The notes under the pieces are model-generated. The model did not search any database. It saw only the letters and a program-made list of their open reading frames with translations, and was not told the DNA's origin. Made by a program: the position numbers and the translations under genes. A DNA stretch of 64,000 nt from Streptomyces sp. 549 (GTDB lineage: Bacteria > Actinomycetota > Actinomycetes > Streptomycetales > Streptomycetaceae), in contig NZ_JASKMT010000005.1 of the NCBI RefSeq assembly GCF_030124175.1, positions 1 to 64,000 of the forward strand, written 5' to 3'. This document shows positions 51,699 through 61,300 of the stretch, in pieces (positions within the stretch are counted from its first letter, which is position 1; each line of letters begins with the position of its first letter).

Positions 51699-52154
51699 TC
51701 AGGTGGGCGAGCCGGCCGAGAAGCGGCGCAGGAGGGGCGAGAGCACCAGGACGGACTTGGTGCGTTCGACGAACGGCTCGCCCGCGATGCGCTCCAGCAC
51801 CCGCTCGAAGTGGCGCATGTCGGAGGCGAAGATCTGCACGATCGCGTCGGCGTCGCCGGTCACCGTGGACGCAGACGCCACCTCGGGGTAGCGGGCCAGG
51901 CCGCGGCGGATGTCGCCGGGGGAGGTGTTGTGGCGGCAGTACATCTCGATGTAGCCCTCCGTCTCCCAGCCGAGTGCCGCCGGGTCGACCCGCACCGTGA
52001 AGCCGGTGATGGCGCCCTCGGCCCGCAGCCGGTCGACGCGGCGTTTGACGGCCGGGGCTGACAGGCCCACCTCGGCGCCGATGTCGGCGTAGGAGCGTCG
52101 GGCGTCCTCGGCGAGGGCGTGGACGATGCGTTCGTCGAGATCGTTCAGTCGCAC
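51699..52154 (-). CDS. Lrp/AsnC family regulator of the amino acid cluster
   Basis: A 151-residue feast/famine regulator. The N-terminal winged helix (about 1-55; SYADIGAEVGLSAPAVKRRVDRL) and the RAM domain (about 65-140) with VTGDADAIVQIFA are complete. The GTG start is 10 bp after the permease stop, so the two are co-transcribed. It lies between the permease and the amidase-flavoprotein operon and is the natural regulator of both. It probably senses the basic amino acid. The shared TTCSKTGCG motifs are its likely sites. Confidence 0.88.
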   Translation of the reverse strand: MRLNDLDERIVHALAEDARRSYADIGAEVGLSAPAVKRRVDRLRAEGAITGFTVRVDPAALGWETEGYIEMYCRHNTSPGDIRRGLARYPEVASASTVTGDADAIVQIFASDMRHFERVLERIAGEPFVERTKSVLVLSPLLRRFSAGSPT

Positions 52155-52164
52155 GGCGTGCCGT

Positions 52165-53658
52165 TCACTTCTGTGTGGTCGAGGTGTCGGTGTTCGGGGT
52201 GAGGGCCGTCTGTGTGGTCAGGCGGGAGTGCTTGCGGCCGTAGAGGAAGTAGAACACGAGCCCGGCGGCCATCCAGCACCCGAACACGACCCAGGTGACC
52301 ACCGGCAGGCTGGTCATCATCCACAGGCAGAAGGCGAAGCCCAGGGCGGGCAGCAGCGGCGACAGCGGCAGCCGGAAGCCGCGGGGCATGTCGGGCCGGG
52401 TGCGGCGCAGCACGATGACGGCCACGTTGACGAGGGCGAACGCGAACAGCGTGCCGATGCTGGTGGCGTCGGCGAGCTGCCCCAGCGGCACGGCGGCGGC
52501 GAGCACGCCGCAGAAGGCCGCCACCAGCACGGTGTTGGCGCGCGGGGTGCCGGTGCGCGGGTCGACGCGGGAGAACACCTTGGGGACCAGGCCGTCCCGG
52601 GACATGGCGAACAGGATGCGGGTCTGGCCGTAGAGCACGGCCAGCACGACGCTGGCGATGGCGACGACCGCGCCGGCGGCCAGCAGCACGGGCCAGAAGT
52701 TGTGCCCGGTGACGTCCCGCAGCACCCCGGCGAGCGCGGCCTCGGACCCCTCGAAGGACTGCCAGGGGGTGGCGCCGACCGCGACGGCGGCGACCAGGAC
52801 GTAGAGCACAGTGACGATGAGCAGGGACAGCATGATGGCCCGCGGCAGGTCCCGCTGCGGGTTCTTCGCCTCCTCGCCCGCGGTGGAGGCGGCGTCGAAG
52901 CCGATGTAGGAGAAGAACAGCGACGCGCCGGCGGCGCTGACACCGGCCATGCCCAGCGGCATGAAGGGCGCGTAGTTGCCGGCCTTGATGCCGGTGAAGG
53001 CGACCGCGCAGAACATCAGCAGCGCGCCGATCTTCACCATGACCATGATGGTGTTGACCCGTGCGCTCTCCCGGGCGCCGCCCAGCAGGAAGCCCATCGC
53101 GAACAGCACCACCAGCAGCGCGGGCAGGTTGAAGAACCCGCCGTCGCCGGGCGGTGCGGAGAGTGCCGCTGGGAGGGTGACGCCGATGGTGCCGTCGAGG
53201 AGTTCGTTGAGGTACTCGCCCCAGCCGACGGCGACCGCGGCCACCGAGACGCCGTACTCCAGGATCAGGCAGAGCCCGCAGATCCAGGCCACCAGCTCGC
53301 CCATGGTCGCGTAGGAGTAGGAGTAGGAGGAGCCGGACGCGGGGATCGTGCCGGCGAGTTCGGCGTAGGACAGCGCGGAGAACAGTGCGGTGAGGCCGGC
53401 GATGACGAACGACACGGTGACGGCCGGGCCGGCTTCGGGCACCGCCTCGCCGAGTACCACGAAGATGCCGGTGCCCAGCGTGGCACCGATGCTGATCATG
53501 GTGAGCTGCCACATCGTGAGCGACCGCCGCAGCTGGCCGCCGCTACCGTGGCCGGCCTCGGCGACGAGCTGCTCCACGGGCTTGCGCCGCATCAGCCGGG
53601 CGAGTCCGCCGACGGGCGGGGGATGCGGCGCGCTCTGCACTGCGGTGTGGTCCGGCAC
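52165..53658 (-). CDS. CAT-type cationic amino acid permease
   Basis: A 497-residue APC-superfamily permease with about twelve helices. The opening GATLGTGIFVVLGEAVPEAG and the SYAELAGTIPASGSSY segment match the cationic amino acid transporter (CAT) branch. FFSYIGFDAASTAGEEAKNP is another signature. The basic N-terminus (LMRRKPVEQL) is typical of this branch. The GTG at 53658 follows AAGGAG by 6 bases; the upstream frame to 53832 has no ribosome site. Uptake of lysine or arginine would supply the oxygenase pathway encoded downstream. Confidence 0.9.
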   Translation of the reverse strand: MPDHTAVQSAPHPPPVGGLARLMRRKPVEQLVAEAGHGSGGQLRRSLTMWQLTMISIGATLGTGIFVVLGEAVPEAGPAVTVSFVIAGLTALFSALSYAELAGTIPASGSSYSYSYATMGELVAWICGLCLILEYGVSVAAVAVGWGEYLNELLDGTIGVTLPAALSAPPGDGGFFNLPALLVVLFAMGFLLGGARESARVNTIMVMVKIGALLMFCAVAFTGIKAGNYAPFMPLGMAGVSAAGASLFFSYIGFDAASTAGEEAKNPQRDLPRAIMLSLLIVTVLYVLVAAVAVGATPWQSFEGSEAALAGVLRDVTGHNFWPVLLAAGAVVAIASVVLAVLYGQTRILFAMSRDGLVPKVFSRVDPRTGTPRANTVLVAAFCGVLAAAVPLGQLADATSIGTLFAFALVNVAVIVLRRTRPDMPRGFRLPLSPLLPALGFAFCLWMMTSLPVVTWVVFGCWMAAGLVFYFLYGRKHSRLTTQTALTPNTDTSTTQK

Positions 53659-53831
53659 GGGTGGCTCCTTAAGCCCTTGCTGCGGCTCGCGGCGGTCACG
53701 CGCGCACGCCAGCGACCGCCACGCCCACGTGCGGCTCGGGCTGGGGCGGCGGACCGCTGAGCAGGCGGTTTCCGCCACTCCTGGTACAGCGCACGACTCT
53801 ACGAGCGCGGCGGGCGCACGCGTAACGCGCA

Positions 53832-53880
53832 TTCCTTGCGTGTGCGTGTCGATCCGTTGCGCGATTCGGCGTTCCGTGCG
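53832..53880. promoter_or_regulatory. Three TTCSKTGCG-like repeats upstream of the permease
   Basis: TTCCTTGCG (53832-53840), TCCGTTGCG (53853-53861) and TTCCGTGCG (53872-53880) are spaced 21 and 19 bp. The motif is shared with the amidase promoter region, supporting a common regulator. Confidence 0.55.
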
Positions 53881-53941
53881 TCGTCACCGACGGGCGCATG
53901 CGGGGAACGTGTCACCGGCCGCCGCGCGGGCCCGCACGGCG

Positions 53942-53976
53942 GCACTCCGGACGCCCCCGCGGGGCTCCCGGAGTGC
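53942..53976 (-). terminator. guaB1 terminator
   Basis: GCACTCCGG (53942-53950) pairs with CCGGAGTGC (53968-53976), with a further CCCC/GGGG stem inside the loop. It begins 18 bp past the guaB1 stop. Confidence 0.7.
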
Positions 53977-53994
53977 GGCCGTCCGGTGCTCGGG

Positions 53995-55575
<1,581 letters not shown>

Positions 55576-55592
55576 CTACAGCCCGGGTCGGC

Positions 55593-56822
55593 TCACCGCT
55601 GCTGCGCCGCCTCCTCCTGCAGACCGGGGGTGACGGGCGGCCTGTTGCCCGAGGCCGGCACCTCCTTGCCGGCCCAGGCCAGCACCCGCAGCCCCACGGG
55701 TTCGGTCCAGCGCGCGGCGAACGGGCCCAGCAGCACCATCAGCAGCACGTAGGCGGTGGCCAGCGGCGCCAGCTGGGGTTCGGTGCCCGCCGCGAGCCCT
55801 GCGATGACGATGGAGAACTCGCCCCGTGCCACCAGCGCGCCGCCGGCGCGCAGCCGTCCGCGCGGGCTGACCCCGGCCCGGCCCGCCGCGTACCAGCCCG
55901 TGAGCATCTTGGTGAGGCTGGTGACGACGGCCAGCACGAGCGCGGGCACGAGCACCGGCAGGATGTCGGCCGGCACGGTGGACAGTCCGAAGAAGACGAA
56001 GAAGACCGCGGCGAACAGGTCGCGCAGCGGGGTGAGCATGGCCCGGGCGCTGTGCGCCACCTCACCGGAGATCGCGATGCCGACGAGGAAGGCGCCGACC
56101 GCCGCGGAGACCTGGAAGCGTTCGGCGATCCCGGCGACGAGCAGTGTCAGGCCCAGCACGACGAGCAGCAGCGTCTCGGCGTTGTCGGAGGAGACGGCCC
56201 GGCTGATCAGCCGGCCGTGCCGCAGCGCGAGGACCAGCACCACACCGACCGTGCCGAGCGCGACGGCGAGGGTGATGCTGCCGCTGGCCAGGCCCACGCC
56301 GGCGACCACGGTGGTCAGCAGCGGCAGGTACACCGCCATCGCCAGGTCCTCCATGACCAGCACGCCGAGCACGACCGGTGTCTCCCGGTTGCCCAGCCGC
56401 CGCAGGTCGGTGAGGACCTTGGCGATCACCCCGGAGGACGAGATCCAGGTGATGCCGGCGAGCGCCACCGCCCCCACCGGCCCCCAGCCCAGGACCAGCG
56501 CGGCGACCGCGCCCGGCGTGGCGTTCAGCAGGAAGTCGACCAGGCCCGAGGGGTACTGCGTCTTGAGGCTGGTGACCAGCTCGGAAGCGCTGTACTCCAG
56601 GCCCAGCATGAGCAGCAGCAGGATCACGCCGATCTCGGCGCCGATCTCGAAGAAGTCCTCACTCGCGCTGAGCGGGATGATGCCCCCGTTGCCGAAGGCG
56701 AGCCCGCCGAGCAGGTAGAACGGGATGGGGGACATCCCGATGCGCCCGGCGAAGCGGCCTACGAGTCCCAGACCGAGGATGACCGCGCCCAGCTCGATCA
56801 GGAGAATCGTGGTGTCATGCAC
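55593..56822 (-). CDS. KhtU-like cation/proton antiporter
   Basis: A 409-residue CPA2-family antiporter with about twelve helices. LLLLMLGLEYSASEL, SSGVIAKVL and VLVMEDLAMAVYLPLL are the typical core segments; the aspartate of VMED lies in the transport site region. The FFVFFGLST motif marks a later helix. The GTG at 56822 lies four bases past the stop of the TrkA-C subunit gene. Together they form a KhtT/KhtU-type K+/H+ antiporter, which in other bacteria is gated by nucleotides including c-di-AMP. The last 30 residues are polar. Confidence 0.88.
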   Translation of the reverse strand: MHDTTILLIELGAVILGLGLVGRFAGRIGMSPIPFYLLGGLAFGNGGIIPLSASEDFFEIGAEIGVILLLLMLGLEYSASELVTSLKTQYPSGLVDFLLNATPGAVAALVLGWGPVGAVALAGITWISSSGVIAKVLTDLRRLGNRETPVVLGVLVMEDLAMAVYLPLLTTVVAGVGLASGSITLAVALGTVGVVLVLALRHGRLISRAVSSDNAETLLLVVLGLTLLVAGIAERFQVSAAVGAFLVGIAISGEVAHSARAMLTPLRDLFAAVFFVFFGLSTVPADILPVLVPALVLAVVTSLTKMLTGWYAAGRAGVSPRGRLRAGGALVARGEFSIVIAGLAAGTEPQLAPLATAYVLLMVLLGPFAARWTEPVGLRVLAWAGKEVPASGNRPPVTPGLQEEAAQQR

Positions 56823-56826
56823 GTGG

Positions 56827-57309
56827 TCATCCTCCGGCGATGATGTCGGCGAGGTCGGAGACGCCCTCGCGGGTGCCCACGACGACCAGCGTGTCGCCGG
56901 TCTCCAGGCGGAAGTCGGGTCCCGGGGCCGGTTCGGCCCCGGTGCGGCGCAGCACCGCGACGATGGACGCGCCCGTCCTGGTGCGGGCCCGGGTGTCCCC
57001 GAGGGGGCGTCCGCGGTAGGGCGACTTGGGGTCGATGCCGATGCGCTCGGTGACGAGGTCCAGTTCCAGTTCCACGCAGCGCAGCGCATCGACACCGGTC
57101 GGCTCGGGCCTGACCAGCTCGGCGAGCGCGCTGGCCTCCTCCGGCTCCAGCGGCACGGTGGCCTGGCAGGTGTCCGGGTCGTCCGGGTCGTAGAAGCCGA
57201 TGAAGCGGCGCCCGTCCTGGTGGACGACCACGGAGATGTGCCGCCCCGCACGGGTCTGCAGGTCGTACTGGGTGCCGACGCCCGGCAGCGGTGTGCGTCG
57301 CGTGGTCAT
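56827..57309 (-). CDS. KhtT-like regulatory subunit with TrkA-C domain
   Basis: A 160-residue cytoplasmic protein. The N-terminal 70 residues form a small beta-rich domain. Residues 80-158 form a TrkA-C (RCK-C) domain, with IVAVLRRTG and DTLVVVGTREGVSDL as the usual strands. It is the gating subunit of the antiporter encoded four bases downstream. KhtT-type TrkA-C domains bind c-di-AMP in some bacteria; whether this one does cannot be read from sequence. GAGAGGGAC precedes the ATG. It is the first gene of the pair, diverging from the pirin gene. Confidence 0.9.
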   Translation of the reverse strand: MTTRRTPLPGVGTQYDLQTRAGRHISVVVHQDGRRFIGFYDPDDPDTCQATVPLEPEEASALAELVRPEPTGVDALRCVELELDLVTERIGIDPKSPYRGRPLGDTRARTRTGASIVAVLRRTGAEPAPGPDFRLETGDTLVVVGTREGVSDLADIIAGG

Positions 57310-57410
57310 GTCCCTCTCCCCGGAGAGTAGGCGGACTGGTCTGCGCTACAGCGTGGTGCAGGCCCATGGTATTTCCGGCCCGCCTCGTTCCCGACCGCGG
57401 CCTCGGGGCG

Positions 57411-57416
57411 TAGCGT
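57411..57416 (+). promoter_or_regulatory. Candidate -10 of a leaderless pirin transcript
   Basis: TAGCGT lies 6 bases before the pirin ATG, and TTCCCG (57388-57393) stands 17 bp upstream as a weak -35. No ribosome site is present. Confidence 0.45.
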
Positions 57417-57422
57417 GGGGAC

Positions 57423-58388
57423 ATGAGTGATCTTGACCTCCGGCCGACCGCGCGCACCTGCGGTGGTCTGGGCGAGGTGGCGGCCGAACCGGTGCGCGAG
57501 CTGATGACCGGGCGGACCGTGCCGCTGGGCGAGTCCACCCGGGTCCGGCGGCTGCTGCCGGGGCTGGGGCGCCGCATGGTCGGAGCCTGGTGCTTCGTCG
57601 ACCAGTACGGTCCGGACGACATCGCGGACCGGCCGGGCATGCAGGTGCCGCCGCATCCGCACACCGGGCTGCAGACCGTCAGCTGGCTGCACGGCGGCGA
57701 GGTGCTGCACCGCGACAGCGTCGGCAGCCTGCAGACCGTGCGCGCCTACGAGCTGGGCCTGATGACCGCGGGCCGGGCGATCTCCCATTCGGAGGAGTCG
57801 CCGCGCGACCACTCCCCCATCCTGCACGGCGCCCAGCTGTGGGTGGCGCTGCCCGACGCGCACCGGCACACCGAGCCCGCCTTCGAACACCACACCGACC
57901 TGCCGCAGGTCACGTCGCCGGGCCTGCGGGCCACCGTCGTACTGGGTGGGCTGGACGGCACCCGCTCCCCCGGCACCGTCCACTCCCCGCTGGTCGGCGC
58001 CGACCTGTCGCTGGTCGGCGGCGCCTCGGCCCGCCTGCCGCTGGAGCCGGACTTCGAGTACGCGGTGCTGTCCATGGCGGGCGCCGCTGACGTGGACGGC
58101 GTGCGGGTCGAACCGGGCTCGATGCTGTACCTGGACTGCGGGCGGCGGGAGCTGCCGCTCCGCGCGGACAGCGACGCCGAGCTGATGCTGCTGGGCGGCG
58201 AGCCGTTCGAGGAGAAGATCGTGATGTGGTGGAACTTCGTGGGCCGCACACACGAGGAGATCGACCGGGCGCGCACCGACTGGATGACGGGGTCCGGCTT
58301 CGGCCAGGTCACCGGCTACGACGGCGACCCGCTGCGGGCCCCGGAGCTGCCACCCGTCCCCCTCAAGCCCCGCGGCCGGGTGCGTTGA
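57423..58388 (+). CDS. Pirin family protein
   Basis: A 321-residue bicupin protein of the pirin family. The N-terminal metal-binding cupin contains VPPHPHTGLQTVSWL and GEVLHRDSVGS, with HxH and later H/E ligands. The second cupin (about 175-300) is metal-free in known pirins. Bacterial pirins may act as quercetinase-like dioxygenases or as regulators of pyruvate metabolism; no specific role is assigned here. The promoter -10 is so close to the ATG that the mRNA is probably leaderless. Confidence 0.92.
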   Translation: MSDLDLRPTARTCGGLGEVAAEPVRELMTGRTVPLGESTRVRRLLPGLGRRMVGAWCFVDQYGPDDIADRPGMQVPPHPHTGLQTVSWLHGGEVLHRDSVGSLQTVRAYELGLMTAGRAISHSEESPRDHSPILHGAQLWVALPDAHRHTEPAFEHHTDLPQVTSPGLRATVVLGGLDGTRSPGTVHSPLVGADLSLVGGASARLPLEPDFEYAVLSMAGAADVDGVRVEPGSMLYLDCGRRELPLRADSDAELMLLGGEPFEEKIVMWWNFVGRTHEEIDRARTDWMTGSGFGQVTGYDGDPLRAPELPPVPLKPRGRVR

Positions 58389-58512
58389 CCTGGCACCCCA
58401 CGCCCTGCATGCGGCTCGGGTTCTGAGGCTCGGTGAGTCATTCGCTTGAGGGTAGGAGGTTGTGACTCCGTCGGTTGCCAACACGCTCAACCCTGGCCGT
58501 TAGGTTGGGCCC

Positions 58513-59004
58513 ATGGAGATCATTCGCCGGGCCTACGACCACCCGCACGTCGTTTCCCTGGTCGCAGGTCTACAGGCCGAGTACGTGCAGATCTACGGTG
58601 CTCCCGACGACAGTCCCACCGAGCCTGGGCAGTTCTCGCCGCCCGATGGGGCGTTTGCTGTGGGATACGAGTCCGCCGTGCCTGTCGTGATGGGAGGCTG
58701 GCGGATGCGCGCGGACGGGCGCGCGGAACTCAAGCGCATGTTCGTCGTCGATGGACAGCGCGGGCATGGGCTCTCCCGTCCCATGCTGGCGTGGCTGGAG
58801 GAGTCTGCCGCAGCCGCAGGTGCACCTTGGATCGTGTTGGAGACGAACCGGCGCCACCCGGCGGCGATCGGCCTGTACCGCTCGTGCGGCTATGCCGATG
58901 TCCCCGCCTTCGGCTACTACACCGACGATCCGCTCACCGTCTGTCTCGGTCGACCGCTGCCCGTCGGCCATGAGCACGAATCACGGGATACGACCGTGCG
59001 TTGA
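58513..59004 (+). CDS. GNAT acetyltransferase
   Basis: A 163-residue N-acetyltransferase of the GNAT fold. The acceptor strand ELKRMFVVDGQRGHGLSRPML (in parts) contains the pyrophosphate-binding motif A, as Q-R-G-H-G-L. VLETNRRHPAAIGLYRSCGY is the usual motif B. The acceptor is unknown. TAGGTT lies 6 bases upstream of the ATG, with no ribosome site, so it is another likely leaderless gene. Single gene between pirin and a convergent hydrolase. Confidence 0.88.
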   Translation: MEIIRRAYDHPHVVSLVAGLQAEYVQIYGAPDDSPTEPGQFSPPDGAFAVGYESAVPVVMGGWRMRADGRAELKRMFVVDGQRGHGLSRPMLAWLEESAAAAGAPWIVLETNRRHPAAIGLYRSCGYADVPAFGYYTDDPLTVCLGRPLPVGHEHESRDTTVR

Positions 59005-59042
59005 AGGCCGCGACGATGACCACGGCCTCGCGCCTCTGCGGT

Positions 59043-60155
59043 TCAGACGCGGAGCCATCTGCGCCAGGCGGGCCGGCGGCCGGAACCGCCGGGGCTGTCC
59101 GGCGCGGGGCGCGACGGCGTGGCTGCTGCGGTGTCCGCCTCCGACTGCTCGTCCTCCTGCTGCCCGTCGTCCTGCCGGTGCGGCTCGGGGCCGCCCGCCG
59201 CCGGCCCGGGAGCGCGGTCCGGTTCCGGGCCACCCGCGGGTTCCGGGGCTGGGCCGCCGCCCGTCGGTTCCGGGGCTGGGTCCGGTTCCGGGTCGGGGCC
59301 GGGTTCGGCGGGGCCGGGCCCGGCGCCGGGCGTGCCGGGGTCGAGGGTGGCGACGAAGTCGGCGAGGTCGCGGACCACGTGCTCGGGGCGCTCCCAGTAC
59401 AGGCAGTGCCCGGCGCCCTCGTAGACGACGAGCCGGGAGCCGGGGATCGCGTCCAGCACGGTCTGCTGGTCCTCGCGGGTGAGCAGTTCGTCCCGGTCGC
59501 CCCAGAGCACGAGTGTCGGCACGAGGATGCCGGACAGTGTGGCCGGCAGGTCGGTCTCCAGCAGGCCGCGCAGGGTGTCACGCCACACCCGGGCGGGAGC
59601 CTTCAGGCTCTCCGTGACCACGGCGTCCGTGAAGGCCGGTGACATGGACCCGGCTGTCATTCCCCGGGAGAACTCCTCGGCGAACGCGCGGTCCACCGGC
59701 TCCGGCAGCTCGCGGACGGCCTCCCACAACTCCATGGCGCCCGGTTTGTCGGCAAGCGCGGCGGGAGTGCCCAGCAGGACCAGGCCCGCCACCCGGTCCG
59801 GGTAGCGTCCGGCGACGATCCGCGCCTGCACGCCACCGCTGGAGCCACCCACCAGCACGGCCCGCTCGATGCCGACCGCGTCCATGAAGGACACCAGGTC
59901 CGCGGCCAGCTCCTCGGGGGTGTAGCCGTCGGGTGGCTTCGCGGCGTCCCCGTGGCCGCGCTGGGTCGGGGCGTAGCCGTGCAGGCTGGCGGGGAAGCGG
60001 CGCAGCACCGGTTCGAAGGTGCGCCAGGAGTCCGCCCAGCCGTGGACGAGGACGATGGGCAGCGAACCCGGGTAGCCAGCCTCCGCATACGGGATGACCA
60101 GCTCCTGCGGCGCGTTCCCGCGGAGCACGACGTGGCGTTCGGCGATGGTGGACAA
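59043..60155 (-). CDS. Alpha/beta hydrolase with a disordered tail
   Basis: A 370-residue alpha/beta hydrolase. The core (about 1-265) has the HGWADSW oxyanion segment, the nucleophile elbow VGGSSGG, an acid in LWGDRDEL and the histidine in GAGHCLYW. The last 100 residues are Pro/Gly/Glu/Ala-rich and low complexity, unlike most family members, and end WRRWLRV. I choose the TTG at 60155 (AGGAGG 9 bases upstream). The frame stays open further upstream into a LacI remnant, but that is a chance fusion. Confidence 0.8.
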   Translation of the reverse strand: MSTIAERHVVLRGNAPQELVIPYAEAGYPGSLPIVLVHGWADSWRTFEPVLRRFPASLHGYAPTQRGHGDAAKPPDGYTPEELAADLVSFMDAVGIERAVLVGGSSGGVQARIVAGRYPDRVAGLVLLGTPAALADKPGAMELWEAVRELPEPVDRAFAEEFSRGMTAGSMSPAFTDAVVTESLKAPARVWRDTLRGLLETDLPATLSGILVPTLVLWGDRDELLTREDQQTVLDAIPGSRLVVYEGAGHCLYWERPEHVVRDLADFVATLDPGTPGAGPGPAEPGPDPEPDPAPEPTGGGPAPEPAGGPEPDRAPGPAAGGPEPHRQDDGQQEDEQSEADTAAATPSRPAPDSPGGSGRRPAWRRWLRV

Positions 60156-60305
60156 GTTTCCGGTCCTCCTCACCCCTGCTCCGAGCGTAGCCGAACGCGT
60201 CCTGCCCGGCATTCGCGTGCACGCCGCCGACGACCGAGCCGCCTCCGGCCGCGCGTCCCCACCGCGCCTCCCCGGCGGGCGGCGGCCCGGACGGTGCCAG
60301 CGGCG

Positions 60306-60569
60306 GCGGGACAGGGAGGAGTCGCGCATCACCAGCTCCGGCTGGAGCACGATGCGCTGGTGCTGGTGGCTGTCCGCCCGGTCGCCGGTCTCCTCAATCA
60401 GCAGGTCGGCGGCCAGCCTGCCCGTGTGGAAGGCCGGCTGCCGCACCGAGGTCGGCGGCACGGCCGCTGCGGAGGCGAACTCGATGTCGTCGTAGCCGAC
60501 CAGCGCCACCTCGTCGGGCACGCTCACGCCGGCCCTGTAGAGGGCCTGGAGCACGCCGGGCGGTGACAT
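60306..60569 (-). pseudogene. Truncated LacI-family regulator, C-terminal remnant
   Basis: About 88 codons encode the C-terminal part of a LacI/GalR sugar-binding domain: GVLQALYRAGVSVPDEVALV, GYDDIEFA, TSVRQP, and the closing VLQPELVMRDSS (read in parts). The DNA-binding domain and first two-thirds are absent; upstream lies the opposite-strand DUF2278 gene. No stop separates it from the hydrolase frame. It is a deletion remnant. It lies about 1.5 kb from the pectate lyase and uronate dehydrogenase genes, which a LacI protein could once have controlled. Confidence 0.75.
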
Positions 60570-60604
60570 GGCCGGGGCTGCCGGACGGTGGTTGACTGGG
60601 TGGT

Positions 60605-61252
60605 ATGCCGCTCCGCCGCTACGGCGTTCTCGCCGGGACCCTGCACCACCACTTCCGGGACCCGCCCGACGCGCAGGGACGCTGGTTCCACGTCAACCTC
60701 ACCGTGGACGCTCCCGCCGGGCGCCACCGGTGCGCCGTGGACGTCGACAGCAAGCAGTCCGCCACCGGGGTGCGCTGGAAGTGCCTCATCCTGGACGCGT
60801 CGTCGCTCGGTCCGGTGGCCGCGTGGGTCCCCGGCTACCACGAGCTGGCCCGCACTCCGGACTCCGGAGCCCTGGACTTCGTCCGCCATCCGGCGCTCAC
60901 CGGCCGTCCGGGTTGCGTCTTCGTCCGCCGGCCGCCGGGCCGGCTCGGCGGGTCAGCCGCAGCGCCGCCGTGGTCGCTCGGCTCGCACCTCGACGCCGCC
61001 TCGGCGCTGGAACCGCTGCTGGTGCCCGGCCGGGACGTGCTCGTCTTCGGGGAGCCGTTCCGGACCGGGCTGGGCATGCACAACATCCACCAGAACCAGG
61101 GCGACCCGCCCGGTAGCCAGTGGTGGGACGAGAACGGCGTCTGGCAGGACGGCGCCGTCCTCACCCGTCGGGAGGACGGGCGGTACGACGCCTTCCTGTC
61201 CGCGTTCACCACCCAGGCCGAGCGCACCGACGACGACGGGCACCCGGCCTGA
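60605..61252 (+). CDS. DUF2278 (YukJ-like) protein
   Basis: A 215-residue protein of the DUF2278/YukJ family. The opening MPLRRYGVLAGTL, the middle WVPGYHELARTPDSGALDFVR (in parts), and the closing GLGMHNIHQNQGD with ENGVWQDGAVL are the family signature. The function of the family is unknown; no signal peptide or membrane segment is present. It ends in a large bidirectional terminator that overlaps its stop codon and that of the convergent pectate lyase gene. Confidence 0.88.
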   Translation: MPLRRYGVLAGTLHHHFRDPPDAQGRWFHVNLTVDAPAGRHRCAVDVDSKQSATGVRWKCLILDASSLGPVAAWVPGYHELARTPDSGALDFVRHPALTGRPGCVFVRRPPGRLGGSAAAPPWSLGSHLDAASALEPLLVPGRDVLVFGEPFRTGLGMHNIHQNQGDPPGSQWWDENGVWQDGAVLTRREDGRYDAFLSAFTTQAERTDDDGHPA

Positions 61253-61300
61253 CCGCAGTGCTCCGGTGCGGCCGGGCAGTCCCCGGCCGCACCTGCGGTC
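61251..61300. terminator. Bidirectional terminator between DUF2278 and pectate lyase
   Basis: An 11-bp inner stem (61266-61276 with 61282-61292) and an 8-bp outer stem (61251-61258 with 61293-61300) form a long hairpin that overlaps both stop codons. Confidence 0.8.

Larger units (their letters stand above)
53659..53994. other. Intergenic region between guaB1 and the permease
   Basis: This 336-bp stretch lies between guaB1 and the permease, both read on the minus strand. It holds the guaB1 terminator (53942-53976), the three TTCSKTGCG-like repeats (53832-53880), and the permease promoter, which I could not define precisely. No gene is seen. Confidence 0.5.

Noticed and set aside
59043..60569. 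Apparent LacI-hydrolase fusion protein
   Set aside because: The frame has no stop between the LacI remnant and the hydrolase, but the hydrolase has its own TTG with AGGAGG. The joint segment is Arg/Gly-rich noncoding-like sequence.
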